Part shown: piece after piece, positions 17,216 through 27,086 of the stretch
Numbering within the stretch: position 1 is the stretch's first letter
Layout of the letters: the number at the start of each line of letters is the position of its first letter
NCBI GenBank assembly: GCA_002709225.1
Contig: PAQH01000058.1
Coordinates: forward strand, 1 to 64,000
Origin: Planctomycetaceae bacterium
GTDB taxonomy: Bacteria > Planctomycetota > Planctomycetia > Pirellulales > Pirellulaceae
Reading direction: 5' to 3'
DNA: 64,000 bases
The notes under the pieces: model-generated
Seen by the model: the letters and a program-made list of their open reading frames with translations, nothing else
What the model was told of the DNA's origin: nothing
Databases searched by the model: none
Translations under genes and position numbers: made by a program

Positions 17216-19309
17216 TCAAATCGGATCGATATCCCAAATCGGATCGATACCCAAGTAGTACTGGTGTGCATCAAGTGAGTAGTGCTGTGGCAAGTCGCTA
17301 GGTGATGAAATCACTAGAAAATACAATTCCCCCACGACCAGGCTGGTTTCGAGACGCATCGCGCCCGGTCTTGAAGGCCGATCGATCAAGTTCGTCAGCT
17401 CGTTCCCCTGGGCATCGTATGCCCGGATCTTGACACCGCGACCATGGACCGCGACAGATAGATTCAGTTCGGTGGCGGTAAACTGGTACACGTCCTGATC
17501 AGATCCCCGGCCAAGAACACTGCGAATACATGCGTGGCCTCGATCATCAAATTCCAATGGAATTGCATCAGGACCAATCTCATCCACCTCCGCATCATTT
17601 CCATGGAGTGCCGGATCCAGTGCAACGGGTTGGGGTGAACAGGCCACCGTCGGACGTCCGGGCGATCGCTCCGGCGGAGTCAGTTCGATTTCCTCAAAGT
17701 GCGGAAGGGCCTTCGCACGCATCACGTATTGCAGCGCTGTGGGCTGGACACTTTCCACTAACAGGTAATAGGCCGCTCCTTCTTGCAGCGAATAAACGCG
17801 GCTTCCTGGACCACTACGTAATCCAGGTCGTGTCAAGGGAGCGAGCACCACTCCCAACTCATCCACAACACGCACCTTGACGTCGTACGGCGAACCAACT
17901 GAACCGGCGCCGACACGCATCCGATTCGTTGCCGCGGTAAAACGAAAGACGTCCACGTCTTCCGCATCATCCAGGAAACTGCTGAGGCAGAGAACTCCGC
18001 GATCGTCAAACTCCACTTCTGTCGCAGCATCACCACTTTCGTCCGCGTGAAGATCGTCTCCCAATTCAGAATCCAACTGCGGACCACAACGGGGACGGTG
18101 GTGACGCACGTCGAGCCGATAGTGCCAGGCTCGGCCAGCTGCTTCACCCTCGGCGGTCGGTACGCCCACCGCGCCTTCCCGTGAAACTGAAACAAAGTAA
18201 GTCCCCGGTGGCAACGACTGCGTCAACACTTCCGCCTGTTGAGACAATGCTGTGGTGAGCAAACTGCCGTCGTGCGCATAAAGCTTTACGGTCATTGCAC
18301 GTGAAGCTGCCTCCGCAATCCCCAGTTTTTCTGCCGATACCTCCAAGACGCCCTCGGGTACGTCAATCCGGAACACATCAGCATCGTCTGCCTGGTCTAG
18401 AAAGCTACTCACCGAGGCAATCCCTGATTTCAACGGCAAGTTTGTCGCATCGCTACCGGGTGTGTCCCCATGGAGATCCTGCTCCGCCTCAGAATCTGGC
18501 ATGGGAACCCACCAACCGGCATCGAAGTTGACAACGCTCACGGCGTAGTTTCCGAGGGAAACAAGGTCCTCTGCCTGGACACGCAGGTAGTACGGTGCCC
18601 CTGCCTGCACCGGCAAGGTAATTTCCGCGATGTCAGCGGACCAACCTGATGCCAGTACACCTTCTCGAGGCACCAGGTCCGCACTGCTTTTGATTACTTC
18701 CAAATCACCATCCAGGATCTGGATCGAAAGCCCCCCAGCGACCTTGTCCACAAATCCAGTGATCGCAAGTCGATCGTATTTCGGTATCAACTGTACAAAG
18801 TCAACATCTCCCTCGACCTCAAACGCGGTCCGCACGCGGTCATAACCGTCCCGCAAATCGAGCGAGCGAATCGCCGCATCGACGAAATCGGGAAAGTCAT
18901 CTCTCGTATCTAACGTCGTCAAATTGTGTGCCGGGTCCGATTTGTTGAGACGATTGACGATTTGCAACGCATCCACCGCAGACAGAAAACCGTCACCATT
19001 GGAGTCCGCGAACACAGTGGCCACGTCGTGTGCATAACGATGCAGCGTCGGTGGTGCCGACCAGTCGGCGAGCTTTCCCGCACCCCTGTGATTCGTCAAA
19101 CTCAAGACTTCGATCACATCGTTGGGAGCGAGCACCCCGTCATTGTTCGTATCGAGGGGGTCTAGCGGGTTCTGCCAAGGACTGCCAGATACCGCCCCCA
19201 GGCTGCTCGCACCGTCCAAGACGATTCGAGGCTCCAAGCGTTCCACCCCGATCTCGCGGATTGGATCAAACTGCTGTCGACTCGGGTCACGTGACGTGAA
19301 GAAACGCAT
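17216..19309 (-). CDS. LEPR-type exoprotein with dockerin and PPC-like repeats
   Basis: 697 residues from ATG 19309, chosen because GGAGAG lies just upstream; a frame to 19378 adds 23 unsupported residues. Near residue 22 is VERLEPRIVLDGA, the LEPR-type motif seen at the N-terminus of many planctomycete surface proteins. Two dockerin-type calcium loops follow (DTNNDGVLAPND and DSNGDGFLSAVD). Then come three or four pre-peptidase C-terminal-like beta modules, each with the pattern DLHxD...SFLDxADDxDVFRF. No catalytic domain is seen, so this is likely a surface or adhesion/scaffold protein. The final residues are made by a short DNA duplication. It stands alone on its strand. Confidence 0.8.
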   Translation of the reverse strand: MRFFTSRDPSRQQFDPIREIGVERLEPRIVLDGASSLGAVSGSPWQNPLDPLDTNNDGVLAPNDVIEVLSLTNHRGAGKLADWSAPPTLHRYAHDVATVFADSNGDGFLSAVDALQIVNRLNKSDPAHNLTTLDTRDDFPDFVDAAIRSLDLRDGYDRVRTAFEVEGDVDFVQLIPKYDRLAITGFVDKVAGGLSIQILDGDLEVIKSSADLVPREGVLASGWSADIAEITLPVQAGAPYYLRVQAEDLVSLGNYAVSVVNFDAGWWVPMPDSEAEQDLHGDTPGSDATNLPLKSGIASVSSFLDQADDADVFRIDVPEGVLEVSAEKLGIAEAASRAMTVKLYAHDGSLLTTALSQQAEVLTQSLPPGTYFVSVSREGAVGVPTAEGEAAGRAWHYRLDVRHHRPRCGPQLDSELGDDLHADESGDAATEVEFDDRGVLCLSSFLDDAEDVDVFRFTAATNRMRVGAGSVGSPYDVKVRVVDELGVVLAPLTRPGLRSGPGSRVYSLQEGAAYYLLVESVQPTALQYVMRAKALPHFEEIELTPPERSPGRPTVACSPQPVALDPALHGNDAEVDEIGPDAIPLEFDDRGHACIRSVLGRGSDQDVYQFTATELNLSVAVHGRGVKIRAYDAQGNELTNLIDRPSRPGAMRLETSLVVGELYFLVISSPSDLPQHYSLDAHQYYLGIDPIWDIDPI
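17218..17251. repeat. About 18-bp tandem duplication at the 3' end of the exoprotein gene
   Basis: AAATCGGATCGATA occurs at 17218-17231 and again at 17236-17249, each followed by a CCC run. On the coding strand it gives GIDPIWDIDPI and then the stop, so the last residues and the stop codon come from the repeated unit. Confidence 0.8.
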
Positions 19310-20005
19310 CTGCTGCTCTCCGTTCCGGCCCCTGTTGAACACCATAGAACTCAAGTTGACCCACAAATCAAAATCCACGGTCGGTTGGCACTACCATCCC
19401 TATCAAAAGCAAGAGTGTTAACTCGCTATTCGAACAGTTGTTCCGCTAGCATGGCAAGAATAATCCGGGAATATTCCCACTCGCTGCTACTCAACGACTC
19501 GTCGCACCAGACCGCCCGCCTCACTCACACAACGAACAGGCAAAACGCACCAAACGCCTTTGACGTCAATGACTTCGAACATACTAGACGCGTTCTGCCC
19601 GGCCCCAAACATCCACCTAGCGATTTTAGCATAGCTATCTTCCGCAAAAATCAAAAGAGATTTGCCCCGCTTATTTTGCTGTTAATCACAGTTACGAAGA
19701 TCTTGAACCAAATGCCACCCACTTCTGACCGCATCCCTGCACACTGCCGTCCAGGAACCGCGCTCCACGTTATCTCTGTGTTCCGTTCTTTACGAGCACA
19801 AACAGAAGGTTGGTCAGGCACTAGTAGCATGTCCACCCAATCGGTTCATCCTCCGCGCCGGGTCTAGGGCAATTGTTGAGATCGCGATTTATCCCATAGG
19901 CAATTGGAGTTCGCTGTAGAAGGGCTCTCTTGTTGCAAACCAAAGCTAGGTAAACTGAACCCTGCGGAACTCATCAGAACCAACGTCATCCAGGCGAGGG
20001 GCCTT
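19310..20005. other. Intergenic region between divergent genes
   Basis: About 700 bases between the exoprotein start (minus) and the PqqB-like gene (plus). Open frames here have no recognisable motifs and lack Shine-Dalgarno support. An AT-rich patch near 19618-19690 may hold promoters. Confidence 0.5.
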
Positions 20006-20977
20006 ATGCCGTGTACCAATTCGATGCGGACGCACTGGCAAACTTTGGCACTAAGCTGCCTCATCGCCATAACAGGTGATCCGGCTGCCGCCCAGAAAAC
20101 ACTAACACCGCGTCCCTTTGTATTGGTGCTGGGAATCGCCCAGGATGGCGGCTTCCCCCAGGCAGGCTGTCGGCGGCGGTGTTGTCAGGCGGCCATTCGC
20201 ACAACCAGTAAGAGACGCATGGTAACGTCACTGGCAATCGTTGACCCGCTATCACACCAGCGTTGGTTGATTGACTGCACGCCCCACTTTCCAGATCAAC
20301 TGCGACTCCTCGATACCGCAGCTCCCCCTTCTGCCAACCAACCCTTACTCGATGGCATCTTTCTGACTCACGCCCACGTCGGACATTACACCGGTCTCGT
20401 GAACCTCGGTCGTGAAGTCATGGGAACCCAAAATATCGCGGTCCACGCAATGCCACGAATGGCGGGATTCCTTTCGACTCAAGGACCCTGGAGCTTACTT
20501 GTCAAACTCAACAACATCCAAATTAAGCCCCTGCAAGCCGGCCAAGTAATCCGCTTGGGGAAACGCATTCAATTGACTCCGATTTTGGTTCCCCACCGAG
20601 ACGAGTTTTCAGAAACCGTCGGATTCTTGATTAATGGGCCCGAACGTTCCGTCGTATTCATCCCCGACATAGACAAGTGGGAGCATTGGAACCGCCGCAT
20701 AGAACAACTGATTGTCACTGCAGACCGCGCATACCTGGACGGAACGTTCTTTGATGGCCAGGAACTGCCCAACCGCGATATCACGAAAGTTCCTCATCCA
20801 TTCATCATCGAGAGCATCCAGCGATTTGCTGCTTTGGCGGATACACAACGATCCAAGGTGCACTTCATTCATTTGAACCACACCAATCCCGCACTAGCAC
20901 CAGAATCACCGGCAGCGAAAGCTATTCGCCACGCCGGAATGTACGTCGCAGAGCAGGGGACGCGTTATTCGTTATAG
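20006..20977 (+). CDS. Exported PqqB-like metallo-beta-lactamase-fold hydrolase
   Basis: 323 residues from ATG 20006, with GAGGGG six bases upstream (20024 is the next choice). A signal peptide is visible: WQTLALSCLIAITGDPAAAQ. The body matches the PqqB branch of the metallo-beta-lactamase fold: VLVLGIAQDGGFPQAGC at its N-terminus with nearby cysteines (CRRRCC), FLTHAHVGHYTGL, VPHRDEFSETVGF, VVFIPDIDKW and a late HFIHLNHTNP. PqqB takes part in making the redox cofactor PQQ, but true PqqB is cytoplasmic and lies with other pqq genes; none are here. It may instead be a periplasmic hydrolase of unknown substrate. Confidence 0.8.
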   Translation: MPCTNSMRTHWQTLALSCLIAITGDPAAAQKTLTPRPFVLVLGIAQDGGFPQAGCRRRCCQAAIRTTSKRRMVTSLAIVDPLSHQRWLIDCTPHFPDQLRLLDTAAPPSANQPLLDGIFLTHAHVGHYTGLVNLGREVMGTQNIAVHAMPRMAGFLSTQGPWSLLVKLNNIQIKPLQAGQVIRLGKRIQLTPILVPHRDEFSETVGFLINGPERSVVFIPDIDKWEHWNRRIEQLIVTADRAYLDGTFFDGQELPNRDITKVPHPFIIESIQRFAALADTQRSKVHFIHLNHTNPALAPESPAAKAIRHAGMYVAEQGTRYSL

Positions 20978-21197
20978 GTCCTGGATACCCGTTTCCGATT
21001 CCACCTATGCCTCGCTGTCCGAGCGGTGCCTACATAACGCCCGACTACCTTGAAGCGCTCCTGCACAATTGCCCGGTCGCTAATTCAGACCGACCCCGCA
21101 GCTTGCCTGCGCCCGGGTCGCAACCGACTCCGTCTTCGAGTACGTTCGTCGCTTGTTCAGATTCTGTTTCAAGATGACTCGGTCCGCGAGAACGCAC

Positions 21198-22199
21198 ATG
21201 CGCAATCAGCAAGTTCTGCTAGCCTCCCGTCCAGAGGGAATGCCGCAACCATCCAATTTCAAGATCGTTGAATCGGACATAGCGCGCCCGCAACCGGGAC
21301 AATTTCTAGTGCAAACACACTATCTCTCCGTTGATCCTTACATGCGTGGCAGGATGCGTGATGTGAAATCCTATGCTGATCCCGTCGCAATCGGGGAAGT
21401 AATGGTTGGCGGCACGGTTGGTAAAGTCATCGAATCGCAACACGCTCGGTACCGCCCTGATGACCTTGTGGTTGGCAGTTGGGGTTGGCAGTCATACGCG
21501 GTGACTGACGGAAAAGAGTGCTACCGCTTACCACCGTCGGAGGCACCTCTATCTACCGCGCTTGGTGTTCGCGGAATGCCGGGGTTAACTGCCTATTTCG
21601 GGCTGCTGGAAATAGGCAAGCCGCAACCAGGAGAAACGGTCTTTGTAACCGCAGCGGCCGGTGCCGTCGGTTCACTAGTCGGACAAATTGCAAAGATCCA
21701 CGGATGTCGCGTCGTAGGTTCTGCCGGCTCCGACGCCAAGGTTGCCCATCTGATCGATGATCTCGGATTCGATGTTGCCTTCAACTATCGACAAAGTTCA
21801 GATGTGGCGGCAGAACTATACGAATGCTGCCCGACTGGAATCGATCTGTTTTTCGACAACGTGGGCGGAGCTCTTTCTGACGCGGCCTTTGCACAAATCA
21901 ATCAATCAGCGCGCGTCGTCATCTGCGGCCAGATCGACCAATACAACGCCGACTCTCCTCCGCAAGGTCCCCGGTTGTTGTGGCACTTAATTGTCAAACG
22001 GGCCCGCGTGCAGGGATTTCTCGTCTTCGATTTTGTTGACAGGTACCGGCATGCACTGGAACAGATCGACCAATGGATGCGCGAGGGCAAAGTTCAATAT
22101 CGCGAAACCGTCGTCGATGGTCTGGAAAATGCGCCGAACGCCTTCATCGGCCTATTTCGGGGCGAGAACCTAGGCAAGCAACTGGTGCGGCTCATTTAA
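21198..22199 (+). CDS. NADP-dependent zinc-free MDR oxidoreductase (CurA / prostaglandin-reductase-like)
   Basis: 333 residues from ATG 21198, chosen by alignment to the family start (VLLASRP follows at once); ATG 21174 is also possible. Family marks: YLSVDPYMRGRM, VVGSWGWQSYAV, LGVRGMPGLTAYFGLLEIG, the Rossmann motif AAAGAVGSLVGQIAK, VVGSAGS, and DLFFDNVGG. The zinc ligands of classical alcohol dehydrogenases are absent. Enzymes of this group reduce carbon-carbon double bonds next to carbonyl groups with NADPH in the cytoplasm. No operon partner is evident. Confidence 0.9.
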   Translation: MRNQQVLLASRPEGMPQPSNFKIVESDIARPQPGQFLVQTHYLSVDPYMRGRMRDVKSYADPVAIGEVMVGGTVGKVIESQHARYRPDDLVVGSWGWQSYAVTDGKECYRLPPSEAPLSTALGVRGMPGLTAYFGLLEIGKPQPGETVFVTAAAGAVGSLVGQIAKIHGCRVVGSAGSDAKVAHLIDDLGFDVAFNYRQSSDVAAELYECCPTGIDLFFDNVGGALSDAAFAQINQSARVVICGQIDQYNADSPPQGPRLLWHLIVKRARVQGFLVFDFVDRYRHALEQIDQWMREGKVQYRETVVDGLENAPNAFIGLFRGENLGKQLVRLI

Positions 22200-22558
22200 T
22201 CCCAACGTCACAATCCGGCCAACTGGTCGCACCTGCACCGCTGAGCCTTCTCGACGGCATGCCTCGGTTCAACGAAATCCAATAATCCTGCAGGTTACGA
22301 TCGCATGACCGCCCCCTGGCTCTCTCCAAGCGGGCACGACTTCCCATGTCATATCATTCGTTGAGTGGTTCGCTAAACCAACTGCAAGTCGATTACAATC
22401 ACGGCTGTCAGCAACCTGTTTCTAATCGTCCAACCCACTCGGCAGCCGGCTCAGAGCGCCGCTGCAGTGTCGTCCCGACTCGAAACCCTGGACATCTGAA
22501 GCACGGTCGCACACCGCATTACAGCTTGACGTCGCGCCCGTACGATCCCGGTTCCGCC
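22200..22558. other. Intergenic region upstream of pair C
   Basis: The downstream reading frame is open back to 22346, but this part has no protein-like features and the Tat signal begins only after 22559, so it is treated as leader sequence. No clear promoter hexamers are seen. Confidence 0.5.
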
Positions 22559-23986
22559 ATGCAAGATTCACCCGAACTTAGAGTTCCGCGCCGCTATTTT
22601 TTTCGTGAGTGCCAATTCGGACTCGCCCGATTTGCACTGGCTTCGCTGCTTAGTGCCGACAGACTACGGCCAGCCGCCACGGCGCACCAAACCAGAAGCT
22701 TGTCTTCGCTACACTTCGTTCCACGAGCTAAACGTGTCATTTTCCTGTTCATGGCCGGTGGGCCTAGTCAGCTTGAATTGTTCGACGAAAAACCGACACT
22801 TCGCAGGCATGACGGAAAGCCGGTTCCAGCCACAACCTTGCAAGGTCAAGACCTTCCTTTCATTGAATCCGACGCCGCATTGATGGCGTCACCACTGAAA
22901 TTCCATAGCCATGGCGAATGCGGCACTCGACTTTCAGAATTACTACCGCACCTGGGAACGATTGTCGACGACATCGCCGTGGTGCGCTCGATGCGAACTG
23001 ATGCATTCAATCACGCCCCTGCCCAGATTTTTCTGAGCACTGGCCATCTCCAACTCGGCCGCCCCAGTATGGGATCGTGGGTGACATACGGCCTTGGCAG
23101 TGAAGCGACTTCCTTGCCGGCGTTTGTCGTTATGAACTCTGCTGGAAGCCTCAGCGGCGGAGCGGCCTGCTTTGGCCATGGTTTCCTGCCGCCGTCTTAC
23201 CAGGGTGTCCCGTTCCATTCGCGCGGAACCCCTGTCCTCTATACGCAAAACCCACCTGGCTATGACCGTGAACTGCAACGCGATTCGCTTCAACTGATAA
23301 ATCGATTAAACCACGACCGATTCACGACCGTAAGGGACCCGGAAATCAAAACGCGGATCGCAGCATACGAAATGGCATTTCGCCTGCAAGCCAGTGCACC
23401 CGAACTCGTTGACATCGCTAGTGAATCACAAGACACACTGGACATGTATGGTATCGATCCCCAAAAACCCTCTTTCGGTAGAAATTGCCTGTTGGCTCGG
23501 CGATTGGTTGAGCGCGGAGTTCGCTTTGTTTGCCTTTTCCACCAAGGCTGGGACCACCACTCAAATGTGGTTGGTGGCCACCGTAGCGCGTGCGCTGTGA
23601 CAGATCAGCCAGCAACCGCACTGGTCAAGGATCTCAAGCAGCGCGGCCTGCTGGCAGATACGATCGTGTTGTGGAGTGGCGAGTTCGGCAGAACCCCAAT
23701 GGCGGAACGAAACCCGGCCTTGGGACGAGATCGGGGCCGCGACCATCATCCTAACGCATTCACCAGCTGGTTGGCCGGTGGCGGCGTTCGCGGCGGCCAA
23801 ACAATCGGTCAGACCGATGACCTGGGATACCACGTATCCGAGGATCCTGTGCACGTACACGATCTGCAAGCGACACTCCTTCGTCTCCTCGGTATTGACC
23901 ACACTCGCCTGACGTTTCGGCATCAAGGTCGGCCATTCCGGTTGACCGATGTCGGCGGTACAGTGATCACCAAACTACTCGCATGA
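22559..23986 (+). CDS. DUF1501 protein, Tat-like signal (pair C)
   Basis: 475 residues from ATG 22559; an in-frame start at 22346 would add 71 residues of unlikely sequence ahead of the signal. N-terminus: VPRRYFFRECQFGLARFALA, a twin-arginine type signal with a weakly hydrophobic core. DUF1501 marks: VIFLFMAGGPSQLELFDEK, GRPSMGSWVTYGLGS, NCLLARRLVERGVRFVCLF, VLWSGEFGRTPMAE, DHHPNAFTSWLAGGG and HDLQATLLRLLGIDH. Its stop overlaps the start of the next gene by four bases (ATGA). In contrast to pairs A and B, the DUF1501 gene is first here. Confidence 0.9.
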   Translation: MQDSPELRVPRRYFFRECQFGLARFALASLLSADRLRPAATAHQTRSLSSLHFVPRAKRVIFLFMAGGPSQLELFDEKPTLRRHDGKPVPATTLQGQDLPFIESDAALMASPLKFHSHGECGTRLSELLPHLGTIVDDIAVVRSMRTDAFNHAPAQIFLSTGHLQLGRPSMGSWVTYGLGSEATSLPAFVVMNSAGSLSGGAACFGHGFLPPSYQGVPFHSRGTPVLYTQNPPGYDRELQRDSLQLINRLNHDRFTTVRDPEIKTRIAAYEMAFRLQASAPELVDIASESQDTLDMYGIDPQKPSFGRNCLLARRLVERGVRFVCLFHQGWDHHSNVVGGHRSACAVTDQPATALVKDLKQRGLLADTIVLWSGEFGRTPMAERNPALGRDRGRDHHPNAFTSWLAGGGVRGGQTIGQTDDLGYHVSEDPVHVHDLQATLLRLLGIDHTRLTFRHQGRPFRLTDVGGTVITKLLA

Positions 23987-26781
23987 AATTAGCCAATCCA
24001 TCTCGTTCAAGCTACTGGCTCATCCAGCTGATGGGGGCCTGGTCCTTGTTGGCCCTACTTTTCATCGCACCATGTGGTGCTAACGAGCACTGGGCATTCC
24101 GCCTTCCCGCTGTCCCGACACTTCCGACTGTTAGAAACCCGACGTGGGCGCAGCATCATGCGGACCGGTTTGTACTCGAACAACTGGATAGACAAGGGCA
24201 TGAACCCTCTACCACAGCCTCGCGGTCAACCCTGATTCGTCGTCTCAGCCTCGATATCACAGGACTGCCCCCGACTCTCGACGAGTTCAAACTGCGACTA
24301 CAAGACACGTCGCCGGATGCACATGAACGTCATGCCGACCACTTGCTGGCGTCTCCACACTTCGGTGAACGTTGGGCTTTGTGGTGGCTCGATGCAGTCC
24401 GCTACGCGGACTCAAACGGCTATGAAGTGGATCGCCCACGGTCAGTATGGCCCTATCGAGACTGGTTAATCAGTGCCTTCAACAATGGCCTGCCATTCGA
24501 CCAGTTCGCGATCGAACAGATCGCGGGCGATATGCTGCCTGAGGCGACTCTCGAACAAAGGATTGCGACAGGCTTCCATCGCCACACCTATCTCAACGAA
24601 GAAGGTGGTCACGATTGGGAACAATTCCGCTGGGAGGCAATTGTCGATCGGGTCCATACCACTGCTACGATATTTCTAGGACTGAGTTTTTCTTGCGCCC
24701 AATGCCATGACCATAAATACGATCCACTCACGCAGGAAGAGTACTGGCGCTTTTTCGCCTTCTTTAATAACGTCGACGAACCCTTCTTGGAGGTGCCGAC
24801 GGGTCCCATTACAGACCGGCGCAAAACACTTCTGTCGCAAATCGCCACCCTGGAGAAAACGAGACAAGATATTTTCCCCCACAAATCACCACGCCCCGCA
24901 GGTCGCCAGGAAAACGATTGGAGGCAACATTCAATCGACTTGGCTTTTCACACATGGTGCCGCCACCAAGCCGCAGCAGCCGTAAAGTGGCGGGTATTAG
25001 AACCGCTCCACTACACCTCCAAAATGAATGCGACGTTGTCGCCGCTCGAGGACCATTCGCTGCTGGCAACAGGCGACCGCCCGGAAATAGACACCTACCA
25101 TGTCACTTATCGACTTCCCACTGGCCCTCTCCATGGACTCCTTCTCGAAGCGTTACCGCATCCGGCACTCCCCAAACGTGGGCCGGGACGCGGTAGCGTG
25201 CTAGGCGACGGTGCTTTCGCACTTAGTGAATTCAAAGCGACTCTGCCTTCCCAGACGAACCAACAGTCGCCGCAGCCGATGCAGCTCACCTTTCTGCGCC
25301 CATCCGCGACTTATCAACAAAAAAATCGCACGATCGAACTAAGCATCGATGGTGATAAATTGACGAACTGGCACATCCAAGGAGGTGAGGGCAGGGCACA
25401 GTGGGCGCTGTTTCCGACAGCCACAGCCATTCCGATCAACAGACCGACAACGCTGTCGATTACCTACCTCATGAATTTCGTCCACCAGCAGACGCTGGGC
25501 CGCTTCCGACTATCGATCACTCAAGACCCAAAGCCACTTCGGCTGCCAAGTCACCCTCCTCAGATTGACTCTTTACTAGCGACAGGCTGGCAAAACCTTT
25601 CGTTGCCTCAACGGACCAGGTTACGTGATTACTTTCTTTCGGTTACGCCTGAATTGGCTGAATTGAATAAGCAAATTCAGGAACTGCGTGCCGCGTTGCC
25701 CGAACCGCCCACCACACTCGTCGTGACGGAGCGCCCCACCTCGCGGATAACGTTCTTGCATACGCGAGGAGAATTCCATCGCCGGGAGTCTCGAGTTACG
25801 GCCGACGTACCAGAGATGTTACACGCACTTCCTCGCAACTCTCCCCGCAACCGACTAGCAATGGCAAAGTGGATCGCCAGCCGCGACAATCCACTGACCG
25901 GACGCGTTATCTTGAATCAAATCTGGCAAGAAGTATTCGGACGTGGTCTAGTTGTCACACCAGAGGATTTTGGGACACAGGGAACTCCCCCAACCCATCC
26001 CAAACTCCTCGACTGGCTGGCCACTGAGTTCCTGCACCGCGACTGGGATCTGAAAGCGATGATTCAACAGATTGTCCATTCGTCAACCTATCGCCAATCA
26101 TCACGCATCTCCGCCGCCGCAGCCAGCTGGGATCCGCTGAATCAGTGGCTCGCTCGCGGACCACGGTTTCGCGTTCATGCGGAGGTCATACGCGACCTTG
26201 CGTTGACTTCCAGTGGCCTGTTAACGCGTCGTATTGGAGGTCCAAGTTTTTTTCCGCCACGCCCTGACCTCGGAAAGATGATCGCCTACGCAAATGCATC
26301 CTGGAGCGTCAGCAAGGGAGCTGAACGCTACCGCCGTGGACTTTATATTCACCGCAAACGTACGGCACCCCACCCGGGACTCGCCAGCCTTGACGCCCCA
26401 CCTCGAAACACTTGCAAAGTCAGACGCCGACGCTCCAACACTCCATTGCAGGCACTAGCTCTGCTGAACGATCAAACGATGCTCGAATCGGCACAAGCAA
26501 TCGCCCATTTGATTACTGCCAATAACGCTGACACAGAAGTAGAGCGGGCGCAGTACGCATTTCGACTTTGCCTGAGCCGTGAACCTGACGCGCGTGAAGT
26601 TGAAGGGATCGTGCAATACTACCACCGCCAATTTCAACGGCTCAGCGCGGGAACTCTGGACGCAGCTGCCATCGCGGGCAGCGAAGAATCGAAGTCTGAC
26701 GCGTCCCTCAGTTCGCTAGCCGCTTGGACAGCGACTGCCAGAGTCCTGTTGAACCTTGATGAAACCTTGACCAAAGAATAG
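23983..26781 (+). CDS. DUF1549-DUF1553 exported protein lacking the N-terminal cytochrome domain (pair C)
   Basis: 932 residues; the ATG at 23983 overlaps the stop of the DUF1501 gene. A signal peptide (LMGAWSLLALLFIAPCGA) leads straight into NEHWAFRLPAVP, the usual beginning of DUF1549; the PSCyt1 haem domain of pairs A and B is missing. DUF1549 contains WLDAVRYADSNGYE and keeps one CxxCH (CAQCHDHKYDPL). A middle region of about 300 residues is beta-rich (LSIDGDKLTNWHIQGG) and may be a separate sandwich domain. DUF1553 includes DNPLTGRVILNQIWQEVFG and RRSNTPLQALALLND, and ends ARVLLNLDETLTKE. Confidence 0.9.
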   Translation: MKLANPSRSSYWLIQLMGAWSLLALLFIAPCGANEHWAFRLPAVPTLPTVRNPTWAQHHADRFVLEQLDRQGHEPSTTASRSTLIRRLSLDITGLPPTLDEFKLRLQDTSPDAHERHADHLLASPHFGERWALWWLDAVRYADSNGYEVDRPRSVWPYRDWLISAFNNGLPFDQFAIEQIAGDMLPEATLEQRIATGFHRHTYLNEEGGHDWEQFRWEAIVDRVHTTATIFLGLSFSCAQCHDHKYDPLTQEEYWRFFAFFNNVDEPFLEVPTGPITDRRKTLLSQIATLEKTRQDIFPHKSPRPAGRQENDWRQHSIDLAFHTWCRHQAAAAVKWRVLEPLHYTSKMNATLSPLEDHSLLATGDRPEIDTYHVTYRLPTGPLHGLLLEALPHPALPKRGPGRGSVLGDGAFALSEFKATLPSQTNQQSPQPMQLTFLRPSATYQQKNRTIELSIDGDKLTNWHIQGGEGRAQWALFPTATAIPINRPTTLSITYLMNFVHQQTLGRFRLSITQDPKPLRLPSHPPQIDSLLATGWQNLSLPQRTRLRDYFLSVTPELAELNKQIQELRAALPEPPTTLVVTERPTSRITFLHTRGEFHRRESRVTADVPEMLHALPRNSPRNRLAMAKWIASRDNPLTGRVILNQIWQEVFGRGLVVTPEDFGTQGTPPTHPKLLDWLATEFLHRDWDLKAMIQQIVHSSTYRQSSRISAAAASWDPLNQWLARGPRFRVHAEVIRDLALTSSGLLTRRIGGPSFFPPRPDLGKMIAYANASWSVSKGAERYRRGLYIHRKRTAPHPGLASLDAPPRNTCKVRRRRSNTPLQALALLNDQTMLESAQAIAHLITANNADTEVERAQYAFRLCLSREPDAREVEGIVQYYHRQFQRLSAGTLDAAAIAGSEESKSDASLSSLAAWTATARVLLNLDETLTKE

Positions 26782-27086
26782 ACCGGACATCGTCAAAAGA
26801 AGTACCGGGGCATAGTCGCGGCCTTGCCAGGCCCCGCGGTAGCGGTTTTACGGTATTCTATGGACTACGCCGGATGCGTTGTGACTTCCTCACCAACCGC
26901 AACCTCCGCTGGCCATGACGGTGTGACTGTGCACGATGGCGACCGACCTGGTGGTAACGCCATGTACGCATTTCACAATAAGTGCGTCAGCCCACGTCGC
27001 GACACCATTGCGGCGGCGTTGTTCGATGAAAGCCACTCCTTCTTTAACCGCCCCTGGATGCCCCCTCACCATAAAAGGGCCCTCCG
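26782..27086. other. Intergenic region after pair C
   Basis: 305 bases. A GC-rich hairpin lies at 26817-26838. The rest shows no gene-like frame and should hold the promoter of the Tat protein at 27087. Confidence 0.5.
26817..26838 (+). terminator. Possible hairpin terminator after pair C
   Basis: CGCGGCC and GGCC-CCGCG can pair across a TTGCCA loop with a two-base bulge, 36 bases after the DUF1549 stop. A T-run is not present directly after it, so this is a weak call. Confidence 0.35.

Noticed and set aside
19385-19867. 160-codon plus-strand frame
   Set aside because: No recognisable domain, protein-unlike composition and no Shine-Dalgarno site.
22346-22558. N-terminal extension of the pair C DUF1501 protein
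   Set aside because: It would bury the Tat signal 70 residues in; ATG 22559 fits the family.
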